A stretch of 64,000 bases of DNA, taken from the NCBI GenBank assembly GCA_900316295.1, contig ONCJ01000011.1:30235-94234 (forward strand), given 5' to 3'. This DNA comes from an uncultured Prevotella sp. (GTDB lineage: Bacteria; Bacteroidota; Bacteroidia; Bacteroidales; Bacteroidaceae). Shown here one piece after another: positions 50,980 through 59,236 of the stretch. The position numbers and the translations under genes are program-made. The notes beneath the pieces were generated by a model that was not told where the DNA came from, made no database searches, and was given only the letters and a program-made list of their open reading frames with translations. Position 1 is the stretch's first letter; the number at the start of each line of letters is the position of its first letter.

Positions 50980-52024
50980 CTTCTCTTTGTCCTCTCAGCA
51001 CCGCCAATGCATTCAGTGCGAGAGCCTCCATCTCGTCCTCGCCAGGGTAGCAATGTATTGGAGCCATGAAGTCGATACGTCGGCGCAGTTCCTTGACAAC
51101 ATATTGCGATCGTGCCAGTCCTCCCGTTATCAGTATGGCATCAATCTTTCCGCACAGCACTGCGCCCTCCGCGGCGATAGCCTTTGCCGTGTGATATATC
51201 ATCGCGTCCACTATCAGTTTTGCGTGTTCGTCGCCCTGTTGTATCCGTATCTCTATCTCCTTCATGTCGTTAGTACCCAGATGGGCTATCAGTCCCGCCT
51301 CGCCAGCGACACGTCTCAGCAGCTGGGCCTCTGTATATCGTCCGCTGAAACAAAGTCGGATGAGGTCAGAAGCCGGCAGTGAGCCTGCCCTCTCTGGCGA
51401 GAAAGGTCCCTCACCTCCCAGCGCATTGTTGGCATCTACTGCCTTTCCGTGCTCATGTGCAGCAACAGATATGCCGCCACCCAGATGGCATACTATCAGG
51501 TTCAGATCCTCATATTCCCTACCTATCTCATTGGCATATCGTCGGGCTATGGCTCGTTGGTTCAGAGCGTGCCATATACATATACGTTGTATCAGAGGCG
51601 TACCGCAGATACGGGCATAGTCGTTGAGCTCGTCCACCACCCCTGGGTCAGCAATAAACGACCTGCAATGGGGTATTTCCCGTGCTATCTCGTACGCTAT
51701 GAGACATCCCAGGTCACAGGCGTGCTTGTGTATGGCGTTCTTGGTGTCCACCAACATTTTTTCGTTTATCTCATACACTCCTCCTGCAAGAGGCTTCGCC
51801 AGTCCGCCCCGTCCTATCACCGCATCAAACTCAAAAGGAACATTCATTCGTTTGAGTTCGTTGACGACAAGTTGTTTGCGAAAGTCATGCTGATCCGTAA
51901 TATCATCAAACTGCTTCAGTTCATCCACCGAGTGTTCGATATTTCTCAACAACATTGGCTTTGCATCTTCATACACAGCTATCTTTGTTGACGTAGAGCC
52001 TGGATTGATTACAAGAATGAACAT
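50963..52024 (-). CDS. buk: Butyrate kinase
   Basis: Converts butyryl phosphate and ADP to butyrate and ATP. 353 aa, acetokinase (ASKHA) fold. The phosphate-1 loop is 'NPGSTSTKIAVYE' and the conserved 'CHLGGGISVAAHEHG' is near residue 182. Phosphotransbutyrylase follows upstream in the same orientation. A heptad array ends three bases before its start codon. Confidence 0.95.
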   Translation of the reverse strand: MFILVINPGSTSTKIAVYEDAKPMLLRNIEHSVDELKQFDDITDQHDFRKQLVVNELKRMNVPFEFDAVIGRGGLAKPLAGGVYEINEKMLVDTKNAIHKHACDLGCLIAYEIAREIPHCRSFIADPGVVDELNDYARICGTPLIQRICIWHALNQRAIARRYANEIGREYEDLNLIVCHLGGGISVAAHEHGKAVDANNALGGEGPFSPERAGSLPASDLIRLCFSGRYTEAQLLRRVAGEAGLIAHLGTNDMKEIEIRIQQGDEHAKLIVDAMIYHTAKAIAAEGAVLCGKIDAILITGGLARSQYVVKELRRRIDFMAPIHCYPGEDEMEALALNALAVLRGQREAMEYE

Positions 52025-52026
52025 GT

Positions 52027-52054
52027 TTTTAGGTTTTAGTTTTTAGTTTTTAAT
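52027..52054. repeat. Heptad array (TTTTTAG-type x4) adjoining the buk start
   Basis: Units TTTTTAG, GTTTTAG, TTTTTAG, TTTTTAA. It lies between ptb and buk, three bases from the buk ATG. Same unit family as 32280-32314 and 41604-41652. Confidence 0.8.
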
Positions 52055-52081
52055 TCAAGTTTCGCATTCGCTCAACTTTTT

Positions 52082-52117
52082 GGAGTTAAGGGAGTTAAAG
52101 AAGTTAAAGAAGTTAAA
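52082..52117. repeat. Nonamer array (GAAGTTAAA x4)
   Basis: Units GGAGTTAAG, GGAGTTAAA, GAAGTTAAA, GAAGTTAAA with period nine. It is in the ptb-buk gap next to the heptad array. Same family, in reverse complement, as 28348-28392. Confidence 0.82.
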
Positions 52118-52145
52118 GCCGATAGTCTTTTTCCTTGAATATTCC

Positions 52146-53012
52146 CTATAGGAGTAGAGATTTAAGAAGTAAAACATTTGTCCTTAACTTGCCCTGAAGC
52201 ACTCCTGCCGTCTCCACGCCGAGGAAGAGCGTTATCGACTTATAGAACACGTTGGCAGCCTCGATGTCCGGGAATATCAGTGCGTCGGCATCACCGTTGA
52301 CAGGCGACTCTATGCCCTTGATGCGCATACTCTCTGGGCTCACCGACGTCTTTAGGTCCAACGGACCGTCAATCACACATTCGCCAAACTCGCCCCTCTC
52401 AGCCATGCTGACGATCTCCTTATATCCCAGTGTAAAAGGAAAATATTTCTCGTTCACCTTCTCCGTACAGTGTATCAACGAAATCTTCGGTTTTTCTATG
52501 CCAAGAGCATGACATACATACACCATATATCGTATCTGCTGTATGCGCTGTTCCTGCGAGGGATAAGGTATGACGGCAGAGTCAGAGAAGAACAGCAGTT
52601 TGTCATATTCTGGCAGTTTTGCGGCAGTGATATGCGTCAGTACATTACCCTTCGGTAGTATGCCTGTCTTCTTGTCCAGCACCACATGCAGCAGATTGTC
52701 AGTATTTATCAGTCCCTTCATGAGTATGTCTGCCTGTCTCTCTCTCACCATCCTCACACTGATCCTCGCAGCCTCATCACGGTCGTCACTGTCCACGAAA
52801 GCGATGTGCTCAGCATATCTCATCAGTCGTGTGTTAGCCTCCACTTCCTTTCGGCATCCGACAAAGACAGCATCGATAAATCCCACCTCCAGCGCTCTTA
52901 TCACCGATTCCTGCGAATACTGGTCCTCAGCCCACACTATCGCCACACGCTTACGTCCACCACGCTGAGCGAGGTGCACCACCATATCTTCAAAACTCCT
53001 TATCGTCTCCAT
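52146..53012 (-). CDS. ptb: Phosphate butyryltransferase
   Basis: Converts butyryl-CoA and phosphate to butyryl phosphate; with buk it gives ATP and butyrate. 288 aa, phosphotransacetylase/Ptb fold. Contains the conserved 'LMKGLINTDNLLHVVLDKKTG' region (about 96-116) and 'FFSDSAVIPYPS'. Expressed from the same strand as buk, 121 bases upstream. No other butyrate-pathway gene is in the window, so the source of butyryl-CoA is outside it; these enzymes may instead use branched acyl-CoAs. Confidence 0.93.
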   Translation of the reverse strand: METIRSFEDMVVHLAQRGGRKRVAIVWAEDQYSQESVIRALEVGFIDAVFVGCRKEVEANTRLMRYAEHIAFVDSDDRDEAARISVRMVRERQADILMKGLINTDNLLHVVLDKKTGILPKGNVLTHITAAKLPEYDKLLFFSDSAVIPYPSQEQRIQQIRYMVYVCHALGIEKPKISLIHCTEKVNEKYFPFTLGYKEIVSMAERGEFGECVIDGPLDLKTSVSPESMRIKGIESPVNGDADALIFPDIEAANVFYKSITLFLGVETAGVLQGKLRTNVLLLKSLLL

Positions 53013-53073
53013 TTCCTACCACGAATGTTTTTATCTTACGCAGACCATCTGTAAACCGTAAACTAAAAACTCC

Positions 53074-53955
53074 TTAAGAATTTACCTTCTTCTTCAGTCT
53101 CCTCCACATCGACCGTCGGTAGTCTCTCTGCACCTCCGGTAGCACCTCCTTGTAGCTACGTTCGGTATCAAACACCACCTCTCCGTGCATGCTCGGAGCC
53201 TGTATAGGCGTCATATAGTCATCGCCGAAGCTCACCCTTAGGAACGCATCCCATCCCTTCGGTGCCGGCACCATCAGGTTCTCAAACGGCAGCATCACCG
53301 TCTCCTCGAAGATGCTCTTGTCCCACAGTTTATCCTCGCCCAGCGACGTCAGTTCGCCCACCTTCGTGTGCGGCATCCTTGCCAGAGCCCTCATCTCCTC
53401 CTCTGCCTTCTCATATATTGTCGTCCAGCCCATCTTCTTCACCATCCATCGTGCCTTCAACTTACGGAACACGAGCGTCAGTCTGCCCGACGTTATACAG
53501 TGAGTATTCTTTGCCTTCAGTAGTTTCAGTATCTTCAGGCACCGTTTCCTGTGTTCATGCACCACCTGTCTGTCGTCTGGTGCCGCATCCAGAGGGAAGA
53601 TGTCGATGAAGATACCCTGGTTGAACGGTTGGTAGCAGTCCGACGGACGTATCGCCGCCGTGTCGCTTCTCCTGAACTGCGCATGTCCTCGGTGGTAGTC
53701 CGTGTCACTGTATGCCGTCTGTAGGAAGTAAGGCTCCTCCAGCCCCTCATTACCTATCCTGCACATGCGGTCATAGTCCTCACGCGGCATCGCCAAGTCC
53801 ACATCGTCATCCCACGGGATAAAGCCCTTGTGACGCACCGCACCCAACAGAGTGCCACCCTCGACCCAGCACCTCAGTCCATGCCTCTCACAATACTGCA
53901 AGAACACCCGCAGCAAGTCCAGCTCCACAGCCCATATATCTTTCAATTCAGCCAT
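53074..53955 (-). CDS. LicD-family phosphotransferase (second copy)
   Basis: 294 aa. The LicD core 'GTLLGAVRHKGFIPWDDDVD' is intact, at residue about 34. It lies 14 bases downstream of UDP-galactopyranose mutase, with which it is probably co-transcribed. The chosen start 'MAELKDIWAVELDLL' matches family N-termini; the open frame continues 27 bases further, overlapping glf. It likely attaches a phospho- or phosphono-group to a galactofuranose-containing glycan. Confidence 0.88.
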   Translation of the reverse strand: MAELKDIWAVELDLLRVFLQYCERHGLRCWVEGGTLLGAVRHKGFIPWDDDVDLAMPREDYDRMCRIGNEGLEEPYFLQTAYSDTDYHRGHAQFRRSDTAAIRPSDCYQPFNQGIFIDIFPLDAAPDDRQVVHEHRKRCLKILKLLKAKNTHCITSGRLTLVFRKLKARWMVKKMGWTTIYEKAEEEMRALARMPHTKVGELTSLGEDKLWDKSIFEETVMLPFENLMVPAPKGWDAFLRVSFGDDYMTPIQAPSMHGEVVFDTERSYKEVLPEVQRDYRRSMWRRLKKKVNS

Positions 53956-53969
53956 AATCTCTGAAAGAA

Positions 53970-55100
53970 CTAAAAAACCCATAAATCCATCACCCTCTCC
54001 ACTATCGGAGCCATGTCATAGTATTTATATTCCGCCAGTCTGCCCCCGAAGATCACATTCTTTTCCTGCGCAGCCAGAGCTCTATACTGCTCCGCCAGGC
54101 TGTTGTTCCGTTCGTCGTTCACCGGATAGTACGGTTCCATGCCAGGTTTCCACTCCGTAGAGAACTCCCTCGACACCACCGTCTTCGGGTTGTCATACAC
54201 CTCCTGTCCGAACATCTCGAAATGTTTATGCTCTATCACCCTTGTGTATGGCACCTCCTTGTCCGTATAGTTCACCACGGCGTTGCCCTGATAGTTAGCC
54301 ATGTCCAGCGTTTCCTGTTTGAAGCTCACCGTCCTATACTCCAGCATACCATATCGATAGCCAAAGTACTCATCTATCTTACCAGTGAACACCACCTTCT
54401 CGGCCTTCGCCTCCCACAGTTCCCTGTCGTCAAAGAAGTCGATGCCCGTGCGCACATCAGCACCCTCCAGCATACGGTCTATCAGTTTGTTATATCCCCC
54501 TATCGGAATACCCTGATACTTGTCATTGAAGTAGTTGTTGTCATACACCAGTCTCACTGGCAGTCGTCTGATGATAAACGCGGGCAAGTCCTTACAGCTC
54601 CTCCCCCACTGTTTCTCCGTATACCCTTTTATCAGTCGTTCATATATATCCCTGCCTATGAGCGTCAGAGCCTGTTCCTCCAGGTTACGCGGCTCGCTGA
54701 CCCCCTCTCTGCGCATCGCTTCCATCGCCTCCCTGCGTTGCTCCTCTATCTTAGCCTGTGCCTCCTCCGGCGTCCTCACGCCCCACATCTGGTAGAACGT
54801 GTTCATATTGAACGGCAGGTTGTACATCCGTCCCTTATAGTTAGCCACTGGTGAGTTTGTATATCTGTTAAACTCCACTATCGAGTTCACAAAGTCCCAC
54901 ACCTTCTTGTTCGACGTATGGAAGATATGCGCCCCATACTTATGTACGTTTATCCCCTCCACGTTCTCACAGTACAGGTTACCACCCACGTGTTCACGTT
55001 TGTCTATCACCAGGCATCGCTTACCCTGCTTCGTAGCAAGATAGGCAAAGGTGCTGCCATACAGTCCCGCACCCACTATCAGATAATCATATTTCTTCAT
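53970..55100 (-). CDS. glf: UDP-galactopyranose mutase
   Basis: FAD enzyme converting UDP-galactopyranose to UDP-galactofuranose. 376 aa, full length. The FAD motif is 'VGAGLYGSTFAYLA', followed by 'GGNLYCENVEGI', 'KYGAHIFHTSN' and the catalytic-region 'PIGGYNKLIDRML'. The start 'MKKYDYLIVGAG' is normal for the family, and the promoter's -7 box ends 9 bases upstream, so the longer open frame is excluded. Confidence 0.96.
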   Translation of the reverse strand: MKKYDYLIVGAGLYGSTFAYLATKQGKRCLVIDKREHVGGNLYCENVEGINVHKYGAHIFHTSNKKVWDFVNSIVEFNRYTNSPVANYKGRMYNLPFNMNTFYQMWGVRTPEEAQAKIEEQRREAMEAMRREGVSEPRNLEEQALTLIGRDIYERLIKGYTEKQWGRSCKDLPAFIIRRLPVRLVYDNNYFNDKYQGIPIGGYNKLIDRMLEGADVRTGIDFFDDRELWEAKAEKVVFTGKIDEYFGYRYGMLEYRTVSFKQETLDMANYQGNAVVNYTDKEVPYTRVIEHKHFEMFGQEVYDNPKTVVSREFSTEWKPGMEPYYPVNDERNNSLAEQYRALAAQEKNVIFGGRLAEYKYYDMAPIVERVMDLWVF

Positions 55101-55108
55101 ACAAAAGC

Positions 55109-55139
55109 CAAAATTACTATTTTCTGCCGATACCACAAA
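55109..55139 (-). promoter_or_regulatory. Promoter for glf and the downstream LicD gene
   Basis: Minus-strand TAATTTTG (plus 55109-55116) with TTTG (plus-strand CAAA 55136-55139) at 19 bases. The mRNA would begin at or within a few bases of the glf ATG at 55100. Confidence 0.65.
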
Positions 55140-55333
55140 AGAAAAACCCATTTTTCTTTTCTTTTACGACTGGTAGCATCTTCTTAATACTCGCTACATT
55201 CATATAAGCTACGTTAGACCTCGAACGCTGTAAAGTCTACAAATAGACCCGATGAAATCGGAGAAAAACAGAGGTGTGTAATTTTTGTGTATTTTTTTAG
55301 TCTCTTTTTCTTGGCAAAACGTCCAGAACATAC

Positions 55334-55341
55334 TACCTTTG
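55334..55341 (+). promoter_or_regulatory. -7 box for the two DUF3857 genes
   Basis: TACCTTTG at 55334-55341 with a TTGG-like -33 element near 55311, 40 bases before the ATG. Confidence 0.65.
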
Positions 55342-55380
55342 CGAAATTTATTTCTAGTTATTAACTAATAATTAACCATT

Positions 55381-57363
55381 ATGAAAAGAATTTTTCTCAT
55401 TACACTATTTATTACTTGCATCATCACACTACATGCCCAGAATGAGCCTAACATGAAATTTGGAAAGCCTGCTGACTGGGAGATGAATATGACGAGCTAT
55501 GCCGATGACCCAGACGCAACGGCTGTCGTTCTGTGCAGAACAGAAGACGTAAGATACGTATTTGTCAATCAGGACGTTCAGGTGTTCTATGACATCAAAC
55601 TACGTATCAAGGTCCTAAAGGACGAGGGAAAGGAATACGCTACCATGGAAATCCCATACTTTCACCGAGACGACAATATGTCGTATAAGGAAGACATCAC
55701 AGGACTAAAAGCAACAGCCTATAACATGACCAACGGCAAGGTGGAAAAAACCAAGATGCCTGGATCAATGGTCTTTGACGAAAGGGTGGACAAAGACTAT
55801 ATGGTAAAGAAAATCACTGTTCCGCAGGTAAAGGCTGGCACCGTATTCGAGGTTCAATATACCAAAGAGAGTGGCTTATATTACCGTATTGATACGTGGT
55901 ATGCCCAGTGCGACATCCCAGTGTTATACACCAGCTACGAGATGAATATTCCAAAGTATTTCCGTTTTGATATTGACCAGACAGGACAACAAAAGATGCA
56001 GAACAACTACGAGCGTGTGAATATGACCATTCATATGGGCAACAGTGTAGAACAAACCGAAGGCGACAAATACACATTCATCGGCCAACATCTGCCAGCA
56101 CTGAAGTCAGACGACTATATATGGTCTAAGTACGATTATTGTAATAAGGTATTTGCCGAGCTGCGTGGCTATGAGTTCCCTGGAGCCATGTACAAATACT
56201 TCACGTCAAGCTGGGAGGAGATAGACAAGCTGCTGCTCAAAGATGAGGACTTTGGTGGCAGACTTCGTCGGGCTAATCCGCTAAAAGAAGAACTCATAGC
56301 AAGCGGAGCCATTGACGCTACAGACGTAAACGACAAGGTTGCAAAGGCCTTCACAGCACTGAGACAACGTCTGCGCTGGGATGGCAAATACAAGTTGTAT
56401 GGTCGCAGCTCGCACAACATTCTAAAGGATGGTACAGGATCAAATGCCGACCTTAACTTCGTTCTGATAAACATGCTGGAGGACGCAGGAGTGCAGGCAT
56501 TCCCCGTAGTGATGAGCAGTCGTGACAACGGCAGACTGCCATACACCCACCCGTCAATAAAAGCCCTCAACACCTTTGTGGTAGGTTTTATGGCTAACGA
56601 CACTACCATATCATATATTGACGCATCATCAGAAGACGGGTTTATCAATGTGCTGCCCGCCAATCTGCTGGTCGACAGAGCACGTGCCATACAAAGGAAG
56701 AAAGACGGCTTCTGGGTCAACCTTCAGAATCTGCCAATCTCCCGTAAAGCCATCTCCATCGAAGCATCCCTGAACACCGATGGCACAGTAGACGGTACCA
56801 TCACCACCCGTTTTGCAGGCAATGCCGCATCCAGCCAGCGTAAGTCATTCAGAGAAGCCAAGGATAGCACCGCCTTTGTCAACAAAGTAGCTGACAAATA
56901 CGCCATCAACATATCATCATATCACATGGACGGACGCACCGACTTCTCCAATCAGATCAGGGAGACAATAGACTTCACCATGTCATGCGATGCCACATCA
57001 GACATGATATACGTCAATCCCTCAATACTGTCACTGATGAAAAAACCACTTTTCACCGACGAGACACGACTCTTTCCCGTAGAGTTCCCATATCAGGAGA
57101 TGACCATTCTGTCCTCCCAACTCACCATCCCCGAAGGATACACCGTAGAGGAATTACCCGAGAACGTAAGGATGAAAAACGAGGACGGCACTATCGGCCT
57201 TATTCTCTCCTACCAGATAAAAGACAACACCATTACGAGCCAACTGCGTTTTACACTGAAAAGAATACTTTTTGGAGTCCACGAGTACGAAGAACTCAAA
57301 CAGTTCTTCGACGCTATGGTACAAAAATGTAACAGTATGGCAGTGCTCAAAAAAGTGAAATAG
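55381..57363 (+). CDS. DUF3857 protein with degenerate transglutaminase-like domain
   Basis: 660 aa with a signal peptide (1-19, ending 'LHAQ'). Residues about 50-230 fit DUF3857. A transglutaminase-like segment near 345-420 is present but the catalytic Cys is missing: 'GTGSNADLNFVLINML' where active relatives have C-D or C-x-D. The His position reads 'LNTFVVGF' and only the Asp ('YIDASSE') is kept. It is therefore probably a non-catalytic, perhaps scaffold, periplasmic protein. One base separates it from the paralogue at 57365. Confidence 0.82.
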   Translation: MKRIFLITLFITCIITLHAQNEPNMKFGKPADWEMNMTSYADDPDATAVVLCRTEDVRYVFVNQDVQVFYDIKLRIKVLKDEGKEYATMEIPYFHRDDNMSYKEDITGLKATAYNMTNGKVEKTKMPGSMVFDERVDKDYMVKKITVPQVKAGTVFEVQYTKESGLYYRIDTWYAQCDIPVLYTSYEMNIPKYFRFDIDQTGQQKMQNNYERVNMTIHMGNSVEQTEGDKYTFIGQHLPALKSDDYIWSKYDYCNKVFAELRGYEFPGAMYKYFTSSWEEIDKLLLKDEDFGGRLRRANPLKEELIASGAIDATDVNDKVAKAFTALRQRLRWDGKYKLYGRSSHNILKDGTGSNADLNFVLINMLEDAGVQAFPVVMSSRDNGRLPYTHPSIKALNTFVVGFMANDTTISYIDASSEDGFINVLPANLLVDRARAIQRKKDGFWVNLQNLPISRKAISIEASLNTDGTVDGTITTRFAGNAASSQRKSFREAKDSTAFVNKVADKYAINISSYHMDGRTDFSNQIRETIDFTMSCDATSDMIYVNPSILSLMKKPLFTDETRLFPVEFPYQEMTILSSQLTIPEGYTVEELPENVRMKNEDGTIGLILSYQIKDNTITSQLRFTLKRILFGVHEYEELKQFFDAMVQKCNSMAVLKKVK

Positions 57364-57364
57364 T

Positions 57365-59233
57365 ATGAAGCATATACACATCATCTTGTTTGTCCTGACG
57401 CTATCCGTCCTCCCCCTCTCGGCACAAGAGCCGATAGCAGTACTCACGACCTCGTCGACATGCGTCACATGCACCAATGCCACTACTATGACATGCACCG
57501 AACAAAGAGTGTGGCGCATCAATGACGAACGAGGCAAGAAATATGCCAATACCGTGATACAGCTCGATGACAACACCCAGCTGACATCCTTCTCCATGAC
57601 GATATACGATGGCAATGGCAACAAACTGCGAAAGATAAAAAAAGACGACCTGCAGAAAACGGAGTATTCAAGTCATCTGGCATCAGACGCCTACTATCTA
57701 TACACCGACTTCACCCCTCCCGTCTATCCCGTCATCGTCAGCATGGAGACAGAAGAACGTTTTACAGGAGGTTTCACTTCCTTCCCCACCTTCTTCCCCC
57801 AACAGAGCAGAGAGGTCGAAGTCAAAGATTCATACTACAGACTTACCATACCCGCATCGATGACATGCCGTATTGCCCAGAAAAACACCAGTCTCGACGT
57901 GAGCCAGCACACCAATGAGAAGGGACAGAAAGTATACGAGGTGAGCGCCACCAACATACCAGCCCAACGCCAAGAATCCTATACGGAAAAATGGAGCGAG
58001 CAGGCACCCAGAATATACTTTGCACCAGAACATTTCGAATACCTTGGCACATCAGGTACCCTCACCACATGGCAAGACTACGGCAAATGGCAATGGAGCA
58101 TGATAGCCAATCAACGATCACTACCTGAAGCAGCCAAGCAGAGAGTCCATCAGCTGACAGATACCTGTACCACCATTCGTTCCAAGGTGTCTGCGCTCTA
58201 CCATCTGCTTGGCGAGACCACCCGTTATGTCAGCATCCAGCTGGGCATCGGCGGCCTACGTCCTTTCCCTGCAGAATTTGTATGGAAGACTGGTTTCGGC
58301 GACTGCAAAGCCCTCACCAACTATATGTGTGCCCTACTCGAAGAAGCAGGTGTACAAGCTCAATACACCATTATCAGCACCGAAAACCAGCATGTCCTCC
58401 CCCACTTTCCCGCAGGCAACTACTTCAACCATGTCATCTGTGCTGTCCCTCAGCAATCTGACACGCTGTGGATCGAATGTACCAACCCCACACTCCCATT
58501 AGGCTATGTCCATGAAGACATCGCCAACCACCATGCCGTAATGATCAGTCCCGAAGGAGGCACCTTGGTCACCCTCCCAAATTATTCTGACAGTCAGAAC
58601 CGTCAAGTGAGCAAAGCCGACATCACGCTCTCTGCCGACGGATCAGCCTCCATCAGCATGCGCCAGCGGTCATATCTGAAACAATATGAAGACATGCTCC
58701 CCGTGGTACACTCCAACCAGCAAGAACAACGCAACGCCCTTGCCCATACTCTTAAGATTCCAGGAATACACATCCAAGAGATGACCATCCATGACATAAA
58801 AGACGACTACGCCATCCCCTTCACCGACACAGAAGCCACGATGACCGCCGACAGCTATGCTACAGGTTCCCTCCAACGCCTCTTCGTACCAATATGTCCC
58901 TTCCATCAGGGCTACACTTCCCTGAATTCTAAAGAGCCACGTACCAACGACATTACTGTAGACTATGGCTATCACGACACCGACACCATCACCATCACCA
59001 TTCCCGAAGGCTACACCATTGAGGCAATGCCATCGAATACAGACATACAGAGCGACTTCGGCACATTCACCTCAACCATCACCCTGCATGACAACGTCAT
59101 CACCGTCATCAACCAACTACTCATGCGTAACGGAACCTATGGCAAAGAGAAATATGACGAGCTATGCACATTCCGCAATGCAGCGATACGCCAATATCGT
59201 CAAAAGGTCATTTTACGCAAGTCACAGCCCTGA
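57365..59233 (+). CDS. DUF3857 protein with transglutaminase-like domain (catalytic residues mostly present)
   Basis: 622 aa with a signal peptide (1-20, 'LPLSAQ'). It is the tandem paralogue of the preceding gene, but it retains 'GFGDCKALTNYMC' (catalytic Cys) and 'FNHVICAV' (catalytic His). The third position is 'LWIECTNP', Glu instead of the usual Asp. It may hydrolyse or crosslink a peptide in the periplasm. Probably co-transcribed with its degenerate partner; they may form a complex. Confidence 0.82.
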   Translation: MKHIHIILFVLTLSVLPLSAQEPIAVLTTSSTCVTCTNATTMTCTEQRVWRINDERGKKYANTVIQLDDNTQLTSFSMTIYDGNGNKLRKIKKDDLQKTEYSSHLASDAYYLYTDFTPPVYPVIVSMETEERFTGGFTSFPTFFPQQSREVEVKDSYYRLTIPASMTCRIAQKNTSLDVSQHTNEKGQKVYEVSATNIPAQRQESYTEKWSEQAPRIYFAPEHFEYLGTSGTLTTWQDYGKWQWSMIANQRSLPEAAKQRVHQLTDTCTTIRSKVSALYHLLGETTRYVSIQLGIGGLRPFPAEFVWKTGFGDCKALTNYMCALLEEAGVQAQYTIISTENQHVLPHFPAGNYFNHVICAVPQQSDTLWIECTNPTLPLGYVHEDIANHHAVMISPEGGTLVTLPNYSDSQNRQVSKADITLSADGSASISMRQRSYLKQYEDMLPVVHSNQQEQRNALAHTLKIPGIHIQEMTIHDIKDDYAIPFTDTEATMTADSYATGSLQRLFVPICPFHQGYTSLNSKEPRTNDITVDYGYHDTDTITITIPEGYTIEAMPSNTDIQSDFGTFTSTITLHDNVITVINQLLMRNGTYGKEKYDELCTFRNAAIRQYRQKVILRKSQP

Positions 59234-59236
59234 CCC

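Noticed and set aside
52146-53012. Phosphate acetyltransferase instead of phosphate butyryltransferase
   Set aside because: Length (288 aa) and the adjacent butyrate kinase support Ptb; a true Pta would normally pair with acetate kinase.
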